Origin: Nocardioides sp. SLBN-35
Lineage (GTDB): Bacteria; Actinomycetota; Actinomycetes; Propionibacteriales; Nocardioidaceae
Length of the DNA stretch: 64,000 nucleotides
Reading direction: 5' to 3'
Assembly: GCF_006715725.1 (NCBI RefSeq)
Contig: NZ_VFNU01000001.1
Coordinates: 992,001-1,056,000, forward strand
Position 1 is the stretch's first letter; every line of letters starts with the position of its first letter. Below the pieces are notes generated by a model. The model saw only the letters and a list, made by a program, of their open reading frames with translations, had not been told where the DNA came from and made no database searches. Shown piece by piece: positions 25,763 through 33,951 of the stretch. A program made the translations under genes and the position numbers.

Positions 25763-25879
25763 GGCTCAACTGTCGTCTCGGGAGTGGGTCCGTGGCTTCG
25801 GCCGTGGGCACCGAGATTCACGGCGATCGTGTGTGCGCGTGCACAACGCGCGGCCGGGAGAGGGCCTAGTGTCGGTCCC

Positions 25880-27061
25880 GTGAGTGGACCGGACGTGAAC
25901 GCCGAGGTACGCAAGCTCAGTGCGCGGCTGCTGCCGGAGTGCGACCGGCTCGGCGCCGCGATGGCCGAGCGGATCCGGGCCGAGATCCCCGTCTACGACA
26001 CCGGTGACGTCGTGAGCCACGACGAGCTGGTCGTGTCCTGCACGGTCAACGCCCGCTACATCCTCGGCAACCTCGCCGGCGAGGTGACGCCGACCGAGAC
26101 ACCCACCGAGACCGGCACCACCCGCGCCGAGCAGGGCGTCCCGTACGCGATGGTGCTGCAGGCGTTCCGGGTCGGCTCCCGGTTCATCTGGGAGGTGCTC
26201 GTCGAGCGCGCCGACCCCGAGGACCGCGACCTGCTCCTGCTCGCTGCCGCCGACATCTGGGCGGTCAGCGACCAGCTCGCCGCCGACGTCACCGACGCCT
26301 ACCGCCGGGCGATGGCCGACCGTGCCCGCCGCGACGGACAGATGCGCTCCGTGCTCGTCGGCTCCCTGCTCGACGGCGACGCCGACGCGACGGCGTACGT
26401 CGGCGAGACGGCCGGCATGCTCGACCTGGGCCGGGCCACGGAGTACGTCGTGGTGTCGGCCGAGTCGCCGACGCCCGGCGCCGAGGGACTGCCCGACGTG
26501 GAGCGGGCGCTGCGACGCGCCAACGTCCGCTCGGCCTGGCGGCTCGACCACGACCACCAGGAGGGCGTGGTCGCGCTGCGGTTCGGGTTCGGCGCCGAGC
26601 ACCTGGTCGACCTGCTCGCCGGTCTCGCCCGCGGCCGGGTCGGGGTCAGCAGCGTCGTCGGCCGGCTCGACGACATCCAGGAGGCGCGACGCCAGGCCCG
26701 TGTGGCCTGTGCCGCCGTCTCGCCCGGCGCGACGGTCGTCGGTCGGTTCGGCGCCGACCCGCTCGCCGTACTGCTGGCGGGGAGTCCGGACCAGGCCCGG
26801 GTCCTCGTCGACGCGGTGCTCGCCCCCGTGCTGGCGCTGCCCGAGGACGACCGGGAGGTCGTCTTCGCGACCGCCCGCGCCTGGCTCGCCGCAGGCGGCT
26901 CGACCTCGACCGCGGCCCGTGAGCTGCACGTGCACCGCAACACCGTGCGCTACCGGATCCGCCGGCTCGAGGAGATCACCGGACGCGACCTCGCCCGGCC
27001 CGTCGACGCGGCCGAGCTGTACGTCGCACTGGAGTGCGTGCGGATCCTCGGACTGGGATAG
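25880..27061 (+). CDS. PucR/CdaR-type regulator divergent from phaC
   Basis: 393 residues from GTG 25880. The N-terminal RsbRD-like part ([57 protein letters not shown]) and the C-terminal helix-turn-helix ([27 protein letters not shown]) match the architecture of the regulator at 17776. Its place, divergent from phaC-phaZ with a 117-bp gap, suggests that it controls polymer storage. An open frame runs further upstream, but GTG 25880 gives the expected N-terminus. Confidence 0.85.
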   Translation: MSGPDVNAEVRKLSARLLPECDRLGAAMAERIRAEIPVYDTGDVVSHDELVVSCTVNARYILGNLAGEVTPTETPTETGTTRAEQGVPYAMVLQAFRVGSRFIWEVLVERADPEDRDLLLLAAADIWAVSDQLAADVTDAYRRAMADRARRDGQMRSVLVGSLLDGDADATAYVGETAGMLDLGRATEYVVVSAESPTPGAEGLPDVERALRRANVRSAWRLDHDHQEGVVALRFGFGAEHLVDLLAGLARGRVGVSSVVGRLDDIQEARRQARVACAAVSPGATVVGRFGADPLAVLLAGSPDQARVLVDAVLAPVLALPEDDREVVFATARAWLAAGGSTSTAARELHVHRNTVRYRIRRLEEITGRDLARPVDAAELYVALECVRILGLG

Positions 27062-27067
27062 TCGAGA

Positions 27068-28363
27068 TCAGGCCCACGCGAAGTAGCGCAGGTAGACGTA
27101 GAGCCAGGCGACGACCAGCGTCATCAGGGTGACCACGACGCCGTACCGCGTGAACTGCCAGAAGCTGATCGGCTCGCCCGACTTGGCCGCGATGCCGAGC
27201 ACGACCACGTTGGCGCCGGCGGCGACGGCGGTGGCGTTGCCGCCGAGGTCGGCGCCGAAGACGAAGGCCCACCACAGCGGGCTGTCCGCACCGGACGACC
27301 CGGTGGCGGACACCATGTCCTCGACGATCGGCACGGTCGCGGTCGTGTACGGGATGTTGTCGACGAAGGCGCCGACGACCCCGGAGCCGAACAGCAGCGC
27401 GGTCGCGGCGAGCAGCTCGCGCTCGCCCATCGCCTCGGCCGCGAGCTCGCTGATGCGGCCGATGACACCGACCTGGACCAGCGAGCCGACCAGCACGAAC
27501 AGCGCCATGAAGAAGGCGAGGGTGCCCCACTCGACCTCCTCGAGGAACTCCTCGGGCTCGGTGCGCGAGACCAGCACGGTCGCGCCCGCGCCGAGCATCG
27601 CGACCAGTGACGGGTCGAGGTGCAGCACGGTGTGCAGGCTGAACGCGACCATCACCAGGCCGAGCACGACCAGGCACCGCACGAGCATCCGCTGGTTGGT
27701 GATCGCGTCGCGCGGACGCAGGTCGCCGAGCACGTCGGTCACGTCGACGGGCTCGCCGAACGAGCGCCGGAACAGCCAGCGGGCCATCACCACGAAGAGC
27801 ACCAGCAGGATCACGGTCAGCGGCAGCGAGTGGACGAGGAAGTCGTCGAAGCTGAGGCCGGCCCGGCTGCCGATGATGATGTTGGGCGGGTCGCCGATGA
27901 GGGTCGCCGTACCTCCGATGTTGGAGGCGAGGATCAGTGAGATGAGGTACGGCGCCGAGGGCAGTCCCAGCTGGCGGCACACCGAGATCGTGACCGGCGC
28001 GACCAGCAGCACGCACGTGACGTTGTCGAGGATCGGGGCGACGGTGGCGCTGTTCAGGACGAGCAGCACGAGCAGCCGGTAGGGGTGCCCGCCGGAGCGC
28101 AGCGCGGCCCACAGCGCGAGGAACTCGAACAGCCCGGTCTGCTTGAGCACGCCGACGATCACCATCATCCCGAACAGCAGGAAGATGACGTTCCAGTCGA
28201 TGCCGGTCTCGTGGTCGAAGAAGGCCGACTGCGCGTCCACCAGCCCGATCACGGCCATCGCGGCGACGCCGCCCAGCGCGGCCGCGACCCGGTGCACCCG
28301 CTCGGTGGCGATGAGGGCGTAGGCGACGATGAAGACGGACAGGGCGGCGGACGTGAGGATCAC
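27068..28363 (-). CDS. ArsB/NhaD-type ion transporter permease
   Basis: 431 residues from GTG 28363. There are about eleven hydrophobic segments with the ion-transporter superfamily marks: NSATVAPILDNVTCVLLVAPVTI, ASNIGGTATLIGDPPNIIIGSRAGLSFDDF, and in the second half GAFVDNIPYTTATVPIVEDM and FGADLGGNATAVAAGANVVVLG. The paired N-x-G-G-x-A-T/GDPPN signature is typical of ArsB/NhaD/P-protein permeases, which exchange Na+/H+ or export arsenite or organic anions; the ion is not readable. It is the last gene of a coupled operon with a TrkA-C protein (GTGA overlap). Confidence 0.85.
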   Translation of the reverse strand: MILTSAALSVFIVAYALIATERVHRVAAALGGVAAMAVIGLVDAQSAFFDHETGIDWNVIFLLFGMMVIVGVLKQTGLFEFLALWAALRSGGHPYRLLVLLVLNSATVAPILDNVTCVLLVAPVTISVCRQLGLPSAPYLISLILASNIGGTATLIGDPPNIIIGSRAGLSFDDFLVHSLPLTVILLVLFVVMARWLFRRSFGEPVDVTDVLGDLRPRDAITNQRMLVRCLVVLGLVMVAFSLHTVLHLDPSLVAMLGAGATVLVSRTEPEEFLEEVEWGTLAFFMALFVLVGSLVQVGVIGRISELAAEAMGERELLAATALLFGSGVVGAFVDNIPYTTATVPIVEDMVSATGSSGADSPLWWAFVFGADLGGNATAVAAGANVVVLGIAAKSGEPISFWQFTRYGVVVTLMTLVVAWLYVYLRYFAWA

Positions 28364-28812
28364 GCCGCGCCCCACCGGGCCGGCTCGAGGGCGGCGTACC
28401 ACCCGGCCAGGCGCCCGTACCTGCTCACCGCGAGCAGCCGGTCCTCGACCTCGACCTGCCGGTCCCGGGCGGTCACGGCGAGCACCTGGTCGCCGGTGCG
28501 CAGCACGGTGCGCCCGCCGGGCACCAGCACGTCAGGACCCCGGGTGATCAGCGCGACCGCCGCGCCGGGCGGGAGCCGGAGCTCGTCGACCTCGACGCCC
28601 GCGAGGTGCGACTCGGGCTCGACCTCGAAGCGCAGGAGCACGGCGTCGAGCCGGTCGAGGGTCGCGAACCCGATCGACACCTTGTGCACCAGGCTGCCCT
28701 TCTCCGCCCACCGCGGCTGCCGGCCGCGCCCGATCGCCAGGCCGATCGCGAACCCGATCGCCGCGGCGAGCATGCCGACCGCGACGGCGAGCTCCAGCTC
28801 AGCCGCGCCCAT
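28360..28812 (-). CDS. Membrane-anchored TrkA-C (RCK_C) domain protein
   Basis: 150 residues. One N-terminal membrane segment (LELAVAVGMLAAAIGFAIGLAIG) is followed by a cytoplasmic domain: VEVDELRLPPGAAVALITRGPDVLVPGGRTVLRTGDQVLAVTARDRQVEVEDRL. The GxxxxLxxGDxVLxVxxxxxxxxxxxLL pattern is the RCK_C/TrkA-C ligand-binding fold that gates K+ and Na+ channels and antiporters. Its stop overlaps the permease start by 4 nt and its start overlaps the stop of the small upstream gene, so it is probably the regulatory subunit of the permease. Confidence 0.8.
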   Translation of the reverse strand: MGAAELELAVAVGMLAAAIGFAIGLAIGRGRQPRWAEKGSLVHKVSIGFATLDRLDAVLLRFEVEPESHLAGVEVDELRLPPGAAVALITRGPDVLVPGGRTVLRTGDQVLAVTARDRQVEVEDRLLAVSRYGRLAGWYAALEPARWGAA

Positions 28813-29122
28813 GCGGCCGGCTCCCGTCCGGGTCGGCGGACGGGGAGACAATGAGGTGCTCGACGGCGACCACCCGGACGCGCAGCAGGGCGCCGCCGAT
28901 GTGGTCCAACCCGGCGGTCGGGTCGGCGGCGAGCGCGGCGAGCTCGCGGCGTCGTACCGCCTCCTCGACGGCGGGTACGACGATCGCGAACGCCACCCGC
29001 TCCAGCTCGGCCGCGGAGGCCCGGCCGGCGGCGTCGACGTCGGCCTCGAGGAGCAGGCGGATGTCCGCGCCGTCCGCCGTGCGGCTGCGGACGGTGAGGG
29101 GGACGACCAGCATCGGCGGCAT
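28799..29122 (-). CDS. Small protein at head of transporter operon, SPFH-like character
   Basis: 107 residues from ATG 29122 (GGAG four bases upstream); ATG 29113 is a possible alternative. MLVVPLTVRSRTADGADIRLLLEADVDAAG and the following helix AAELERVAFAIVVPAVEEAVRRRELAAL recall an SPFH/band-7 core strand-helix order, but the similarity is too weak to assign. No membrane segment is visible. It overlaps the TrkA-C gene by 14 nt, so a role with the transporter is inferred from position only. Confidence 0.5.
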   Translation of the reverse strand: MPPMLVVPLTVRSRTADGADIRLLLEADVDAAGRASAAELERVAFAIVVPAVEEAVRRRELAALAADPTAGLDHIGGALLRVRVVAVEHLIVSPSADPDGSRPHGRG

Positions 29123-29208
29123 GTCTCCAGCCAAGTCGCCGGACGCCGGCCGCGGTATGGGGGCCAGCACCCATTTCCTGATGCGGCCGCGTGGGCGAGG
29201 GTGGGGGA

Positions 29209-30186
29209 GTGCGGCTCGCGAACTCGTCCCTGTACTGGAAGGTGTGCCTGATCAACGCAGCCGTGCTGTGCGCGGGCGCGGTGGTGCTGATGCTGTCCCC
29301 GGCGAGCGTCTCGCGGCGGGTGCTGGTCTCGGAGGCGGTCGTGCTCGTCGTCGGGACCGGCCTGGTGCTCGTGCTGACCGGCGGGCTGTTGCGGGCCGCG
29401 CTCGCACCGGTGGACCGGGTGATCCGCGAGATGGCGACCGTCCGGCTGGGAGGGGAGGGCCGCCGGCTCGAGGTCCGTACGTCGGGCGACGGGCCGGGCG
29501 CCCAGCTGGTGCGCAGCTACCACGCGATGCTCGACCGGCTGGAGGGCGAGCGCCGCGCCAGCGACGCGCAGGCGATCGCCGCCCAGGAGGCCGAGCGGCA
29601 CCGGATCGCGCGCGAGCTCCACGACCAGGTCGGCCAGGACCTCACCGTGGTGCTGCTCGGGCTCAAGCAGCTCGAGGACCGGGTGCCGCCCGAGCTGCGC
29701 TCCGAGCTCGCGCTGCTGCGGGAGAGTGCGCGCACCGGCCTCGACGACGTGCGCCGGGTGGCGCGCGAGCTGCGCCCCGGAGTCCTCGAGGACCTCGGCC
29801 TGCAGCCCGCGCTGGCCGCGCTGGCGACCGACGTCGCAGCGCTCGGTGGGCCGGTCGTTCGCCGTACCTTCGCGCCGGGGATGCCCACCCTCGGCCGCGA
29901 CACCGAGGTCGTCGTCTACCGGGTCGCGCAGGAGGCGCTGACCAATGTCGTCCGGCACGCCGGCGCCACCCGGGTCGACCTGTCGCTGCTGCGGGTCGGT
30001 CCCCACCTCGTGCTGGAGGTGGCCGACGACGGCTCCGGGCTCGACGGCGCGGTGTGGGGGACGGGCATCCAGGGCATGCGCGACCGCTCCGCGCTGGTCG
30101 GCGGCACGCTGTCGGTCGACTCCTCGACCCGGGGGACGACGGTGCGGCTGCGGGTCCCGGTGGTGGACCGGGTGGGTGCCGGATGA
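29209..30186 (+). CDS. Two-component sensor histidine kinase (NarL/DesK type)
   Basis: 325 residues from GTG 29209; an in-frame GTG at 29191 is also open. Two N-terminal hydrophobic segments (about 10-30 and 38-60) are followed by a HAMP-like region, the HisKA_3 block AERHRIARELHDQVGQDLTVVLLGLK with phospho-acceptor His138, and an HATPase domain with VYRVAQEALTNVVRHAGATRV (N box) and VADDGSGLDGAVWGTGIQGMRDR (G boxes). It has almost no extracellular domain, so it may sense the membrane state or an internal signal. Its TGA overlaps the response regulator ATG (ATGA). Confidence 0.9.
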   Translation: MRLANSSLYWKVCLINAAVLCAGAVVLMLSPASVSRRVLVSEAVVLVVGTGLVLVLTGGLLRAALAPVDRVIREMATVRLGGEGRRLEVRTSGDGPGAQLVRSYHAMLDRLEGERRASDAQAIAAQEAERHRIARELHDQVGQDLTVVLLGLKQLEDRVPPELRSELALLRESARTGLDDVRRVARELRPGVLEDLGLQPALAALATDVAALGGPVVRRTFAPGMPTLGRDTEVVVYRVAQEALTNVVRHAGATRVDLSLLRVGPHLVLEVADDGSGLDGAVWGTGIQGMRDRSALVGGTLSVDSSTRGTTVRLRVPVVDRVGAG

Positions 30187-30827
30187 TCCGGGTCCTGCTC
30201 GCCGACGACCACGCCCTCGTCCGGCGCGGCGTGCGGCTGATCCTCGAGCAGCAGCCCGACATCGAGGTGGTCGCCGAGGCCTCGGACGGCGCGGAGGTGA
30301 TCGCGCTGCTGCGGGAGGTCGAGGTCGACCTCGTGGTGCTGGACATCGCGATGCCCACGATGACCGGGCTGCAGGCGGCGCGCGAGATCGCGCGGCGTCG
30401 TACGCCACCGCGGGTCCTGATGCTGTCGATGCACGACAACGAGCAGTACTTCTTCTCCGCACTCAAGCTCGGCGCCTCGGGGTACGTGCTGAAGTCGGTC
30501 GTCGACGAGGACCTGGTCTCCGCGTGCCGGGCCGCCGTCCGGGGCGAGGCGTTCGTCTATCCCGGCGCGATGGGGGCGCTGGTGCGCGACTACCTCGATC
30601 GGCTGGCGCGTGGAGAGCGGGTGCCCGCGACCGTGCTGACCCCGCGCGAGGACGAGGTGCTCAAGCTGATCGCCGAGGGGCGCTCGTCGCGGGAGATCGC
30701 GGCGATCCTGTCGATCAGCATCAAGACCGTCGAGAAGCACCGCTCGCACATCCTGGCCCGGCTCGGCATGACCGACCGGACCCAGCTGACGCGGTATGCG
30801 ATCCGGGCGGGGCTGGTCGAGCCGTGA
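30183..30827 (+). CDS. NarL/FixJ-family response regulator
   Basis: 214 residues. Receiver domain: LLADDHALVRRGV (acidic pocket), phospho-acceptor Asp54 in VVLDIAMPTMTG, LMLSMHD (switch Ser) and GYVLKS (Lys). LuxR-type DNA-binding helix-turn-helix at the C-terminus: LTPREDEVLKLIAEGRSSREIAAILSISIKTVEKHRSHILARLGM. It pairs with the kinase upstream. The divergent transporter operon at 27068-29122 is the nearest candidate target, which is inference. Confidence 0.93.
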   Translation: MIRVLLADDHALVRRGVRLILEQQPDIEVVAEASDGAEVIALLREVEVDLVVLDIAMPTMTGLQAAREIARRRTPPRVLMLSMHDNEQYFFSALKLGASGYVLKSVVDEDLVSACRAAVRGEAFVYPGAMGALVRDYLDRLARGERVPATVLTPREDEVLKLIAEGRSSREIAAILSISIKTVEKHRSHILARLGMTDRTQLTRYAIRAGLVEP

Positions 30828-30831
30828 TGGT

Positions 30832-30898
30832 TGCGGTTCAACTACCGAATTCGTCGCCGATCGGGCGGAGGCATGACGAATTCGGTAGTTGAACCGCA
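30832..30898. terminator. Perfect 24-bp inverted repeat, likely bidirectional terminator
   Basis: Arms 30832-30855 and 30875-30898 are perfectly complementary over 24 bp with a 19-base loop; the arm begins TGCGGTTCAACTACCGAATT. It lies between the stop of the response regulator (30827) and the stop of the convergent ABC transporter gene (30929), so a two-way terminator is the simplest reading. There is no T tract, as is usual in actinobacteria. Confidence 0.7.
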
Positions 30899-30928
30899 GA
30901 CACACCGCAGCGTCACAGCGTCACAACG

Positions 30929-32887
30929 TCACAGCGGGACGTCGGCGCGGCGCGGGTCGCACCAGGGCGTGCCGGCGGGGACGCGGGAGAACTGCTCGTC
31001 GTACAGCCGCTTGTAGAGGCCACCGGCCAGCAGCAGGTCGTCGTGGGAGCCCTGCTCGACCAGGTGCCCGTCCTCGAGCCCGAAGATGACGTCGGCGGAT
31101 CGGATCGTGGAGAGCCGGTGGGCGATCGCGATGGTGGTGCGGGAGCGGGTGGCCCGTTCGAGCGCCTCCTGGACCAGCCGCTCGGTCTCGTTGTCGAGGG
31201 CGGAGGTGGCCTCGTCGAGGATCAGGATCCGCGGGTCCTTGAGCAGCACCCGGGCGATCGCGAGGCGCTGCTTCTCGCCGCCGGAGAGTCGGTAGCCGCG
31301 CTCGCCGGTGATCGTCTCGTAGCCCTCGGGGAAGCTCATGATCCGGTCGTGGATGTTGGCGTCGCGCGCCGCCCGCACGATCTCCTCCGGGCTCGCGCCG
31401 GGGCGGGCGTAGGCGATGTTGTCGCGGATCGTGCCGTGGAAGAGATACGGCTCCTGGGTGACCATCCCCACCGCGTCGGCGAGCGAGGAGAGGGTGAGGT
31501 CGCGGACGTCGTACCCGTCGATGAGGACGGCACCCTCGGTGACGTCGTAGAAGCGGGGGACCAGGTACGTCGCCGTCGTCTTGCCGCTGCCGGAGGGGCC
31601 GACGATCGCGGCGAGCTGACCGGGCTCGACCACCAGGGAGACGTCGTCGAGCGCCCACGCCGAGCCGACGGGCCGCTCCTCGTCGTCCTCGATCCGCACG
31701 CCCGTCTCGCCGAACCGGTCGCGGTCGACGGCGCCCGACAGCGAGCGCGGCTCGGGGTAGCGGAACCGGACGCCGCGCAGCTCGACCCGGCCCTGCAGCC
31801 TGTCGGGGTCGAGCACGGTCGCGCCGGGCCGCTCGGTGATCGCGGGCTCGAGGTCGAGGTACTCGAAGATCCGGCGGAACAGCGCCATCGAGGTCTGTAC
31901 GTCGAGCGTGACCCGCATCAGCTGCAGCAACGGCATCTGCAGCCGGCTCTGCAGCGTCGTGAACGCGACCAGGGTGCCGGCGGTGATCGTGTCGGCACCG
32001 ACGGGGACGTTGCCGGTGATGATCCAGCCGGCGACCAGGTAGATCAGTGCGGGCGTGATCGCGAAGAAGGTCTGCACCATCGCGAAGAAGGTGCGCCCGG
32101 TCATCGCCTGCTCGACCTGCAGCCGGGTCTGCCTGCGGTTCGCCTCGCGGTAGCGCTCCACCTCCGACTCGGCCCGGTTGAACACCTTGGCGAGCAGGAT
32201 CCCGCTCACCGACAGGGCCTCCTCGGTGATGGCGGTCATCTCGGAGAGCGACTCCTGGGTGCGCCGAGCCAGCCGCTGCCGCGCGCGGCCGACCCGGAAC
32301 TGCAGTCCCACGAACAGCGGCATCAGGAACAGCGTGAGCAGGGTCAGCTGCCACGACAGCACGATCATCGACACGAACGCCGCCGTCACGGTGACCGAGT
32401 TCTGCACGATCGTGGTCGCGGTGTCGGTGAGCACCGTCCGCACCCCGGCGACATCGTTGGCCAGCCGGGACTGGATCGCGCCGGTCTTGGTGGCGGTGAA
32501 GAACGCCAGCTCCATCTTCTGCAGGTGCTCGAAGAGGTCGCCACGCAGGTCGGCCATCGCGGAGTTCCCGACGGTCGAGGTCAGCCACATCTGCACGATG
32601 CCGATCAGCGCCGCCACGATCGGGATCGCGCACATGCCCGCGATCAGCCAGGCCAGCAGGTGCAGGCGGGGGCCGCCGCCGTCGAGCGGGAACAGGGCGT
32701 CGTCGAAGACCGCACGGGTCAGGAACGGCACCATCGCCTGCAGCGCCGCGGCGGCCAGGACCGCGACCAGGACGAGCATGATCTTGCCTCGATAGGGCCG
32801 CAGCAGGTGGGCGATCCGCGGCAGCACAGGCTCGCGCTGGCGCAGGTCGGCGGTCGTCAGGTGGGTCACCACCGGGCTCGGCCGCAT
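30929..32887 (-). CDS. ABC transporter, fused permease and ATPase (exporter type)
   Basis: 652 residues from ATG 32887. N-terminal six-helix membrane domain (IMLVLVAVLAAAALQ, LLAWLIAGMCAIPIVAALIGIV, VTVTAAFVSMIVLSWQLTLLTLFLM and others), then an ATP-binding domain with Walker A GPSGSGKTT, Q-loop TQEP, signature LSGGEKQR, Walker B ILILDEATSALD and switch His (IAHRLS). The type is that of homo- or heterodimeric exporters (MsbA/MDR-like); cargo unknown. An insertion (SLSGAVDRDRFGETGVRIEDDEERPVGSAW) precedes the nucleotide-binding core and looks unusual. TGATG overlap with the nitroreductase gene upstream. Confidence 0.9.
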   Translation of the reverse strand: MRPSPVVTHLTTADLRQREPVLPRIAHLLRPYRGKIMLVLVAVLAAAALQAMVPFLTRAVFDDALFPLDGGGPRLHLLAWLIAGMCAIPIVAALIGIVQMWLTSTVGNSAMADLRGDLFEHLQKMELAFFTATKTGAIQSRLANDVAGVRTVLTDTATTIVQNSVTVTAAFVSMIVLSWQLTLLTLFLMPLFVGLQFRVGRARQRLARRTQESLSEMTAITEEALSVSGILLAKVFNRAESEVERYREANRRQTRLQVEQAMTGRTFFAMVQTFFAITPALIYLVAGWIITGNVPVGADTITAGTLVAFTTLQSRLQMPLLQLMRVTLDVQTSMALFRRIFEYLDLEPAITERPGATVLDPDRLQGRVELRGVRFRYPEPRSLSGAVDRDRFGETGVRIEDDEERPVGSAWALDDVSLVVEPGQLAAIVGPSGSGKTTATYLVPRFYDVTEGAVLIDGYDVRDLTLSSLADAVGMVTQEPYLFHGTIRDNIAYARPGASPEEIVRAARDANIHDRIMSFPEGYETITGERGYRLSGGEKQRLAIARVLLKDPRILILDEATSALDNETERLVQEALERATRSRTTIAIAHRLSTIRSADVIFGLEDGHLVEQGSHDDLLLAGGLYKRLYDEQFSRVPAGTPWCDPRRADVPL

Positions 32888-33540
32888 CAGGCGTCCTGCC
32901 CCGGCCAGCCCGCACCCCAGCGGCCACGATGGGCGAGCTCGCGCCACGGCGTACGACGGCGCCGGCTCGCCGAGCCCTGCGCGCCCGTGCTACGGGGGGC
33001 CGGGTGGCCGATCGTGATAGCGCCGATCGGGTGTGGCGCCTCCGCGTCGTCGGTGTCGACCAGGCCGAGTGCGTCCTTGACGGCGTCGACCCGGCCGGGC
33101 ACCAGCCCGAAGAAGCAGGCGCCGAGGCCGGCGTCGGTCACCGACTGGAGCAGCAGCAGGGCGGCCATCGCGGTGTCGAGGTGCCAGTAGGGCATCGCCC
33201 AGCGACCCGCGTCGTGCTCGCCCAGGCCGGCGCGGTGCTTGTCGGGCTCTGCGTAGCGGTCGAGGTAGGCATCGCGGCGGCTGCACGGCACGACCACCAC
33301 CGGCGCGCTCATCATCCCGGCCAGCCAGCGGTCCGGCGCCGAGGTGTCGGCCTGCGCCTCCCAGAACCCGCGGACCGTCTCCGGGGTGTCCAGTACGACG
33401 AACGCCCACCCCTGCGAGAAGCCGGCGCTCGGCGCGCGGGTGGCGTGGTCGAGCGCCCGTTCGAGCACGGCCGCCTCGACCGGGGCGGAGGTGTAGGCGC
33501 GCGTCATCCGGCGTCGTCGTACCACCTCGGCGAACTCCAC
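32887..33540 (-). CDS. Nitroreductase-family protein
   Basis: 217 residues starting MEFAEVVRRRRMTRAYTSAPVEAAVLERALDHATRAPSAGFSQGW, the usual N-terminal FMN-phosphate block (RRRMTRAY) and the APSAGFSQGW loop. Later PYWHLDTAMAALLLLQSVTDAGLGACFFG is the dimer/FMN helix. Members reduce nitro groups or quinones with NAD(P)H or act in cofactor chemistry; substrate unknown. It shares one base (TGATG) with the ABC transporter gene downstream, which hints at a linked export-and-reduction role. Confidence 0.85.
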   Translation of the reverse strand: MEFAEVVRRRRMTRAYTSAPVEAAVLERALDHATRAPSAGFSQGWAFVVLDTPETVRGFWEAQADTSAPDRWLAGMMSAPVVVVPCSRRDAYLDRYAEPDKHRAGLGEHDAGRWAMPYWHLDTAMAALLLLQSVTDAGLGACFFGLVPGRVDAVKDALGLVDTDDAEAPHPIGAITIGHPAPRSTGAQGSASRRRRTPWRELAHRGRWGAGWPGQDA

Positions 33541-33570
33541 GGGGCCAGCCTAGGGGTGGGCGTGGTGGGT

Positions 33571-33654
33571 CCCTCGGATCGTTCGATCGAACGGTTCGAG
33601 GGACTTCACGCCGCAGAACTCCCCCGAACCGTTCGATCGAACGGTTCGGGGGAG
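33571..33654. repeat. Two related palindromes, the second perfect over 36 bp
   Basis: The first, 33571-33602, is CCCTCG-n3-CGTTCGATCGAACG-n3-CGAGGG, imperfect only at the three-base joints. The second, 33619-33654, is a perfect 36-bp palindrome with CTCCCCCGAACC on the left arm and the same CGTTCGATCGAACG centre. Centres are 50 bp apart. They stand between the divergent starts of the nitroreductase (33540) and the 50-residue gene (33758). A third, looser inverted repeat (CTGAGGTAG 33682-33690, CTACCTCAG 33731-33739) follows. Operators or cruciform-forming elements are possible. Confidence 0.75.
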
Positions 33655-33757
33655 TGGGCGCTGAGGTGCCCGGCCCCGTACCTGAGGTAGGGCAGGACCC
33701 GAACATAGGGAACGTGTCCGATGTGGGGGACTACCTCAGACGACGAGTCTCTACGTC

Positions 33758-33910
33758 ATGAGCAGCAATTACTACCTCAACGCAGAGAACGAGTACCGCC
33801 GCCAGCAGGCGGCCCGCGGGATGGCCGCCAGCCGGGCGGGGCGCAGCCGCACCTCCTGGCTGCGGCGCCTCGCCGCCACCGACCCCAGCGTGGAGCGCCA
33901 CACGCGCTGA
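33758..33910 (+). CDS. Small basic protein, 50 residues
   Basis: MSSNYYLNAENEYRRQQAARG then an Arg-rich stretch (SRAGRSRTSWLRRLAATD). Codon use is of the same kind as its neighbours. It lies 41 bp ahead of the large LuxR-family gene, same strand. The coding call rests on the ATG, a suitable stop and the context; no clear Shine-Dalgarno. Function unknown; it could be a short leader protein. Confidence 0.5.
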   Translation: MSSNYYLNAENEYRRQQAARGMAASRAGRSRTSWLRRLAATDPSVERHTR

Positions 33911-33951
33911 CAGGTCGACAGCACTTGTCCACCTTGTCGGTGGCGGACGCC

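Noticed and set aside
25112..25879. The upstream extension of the second PucR-type regulator
   Set aside because: It lies antisense to phaC and gives biased, domain-free sequence. GTG 25880 begins the recognisable protein.
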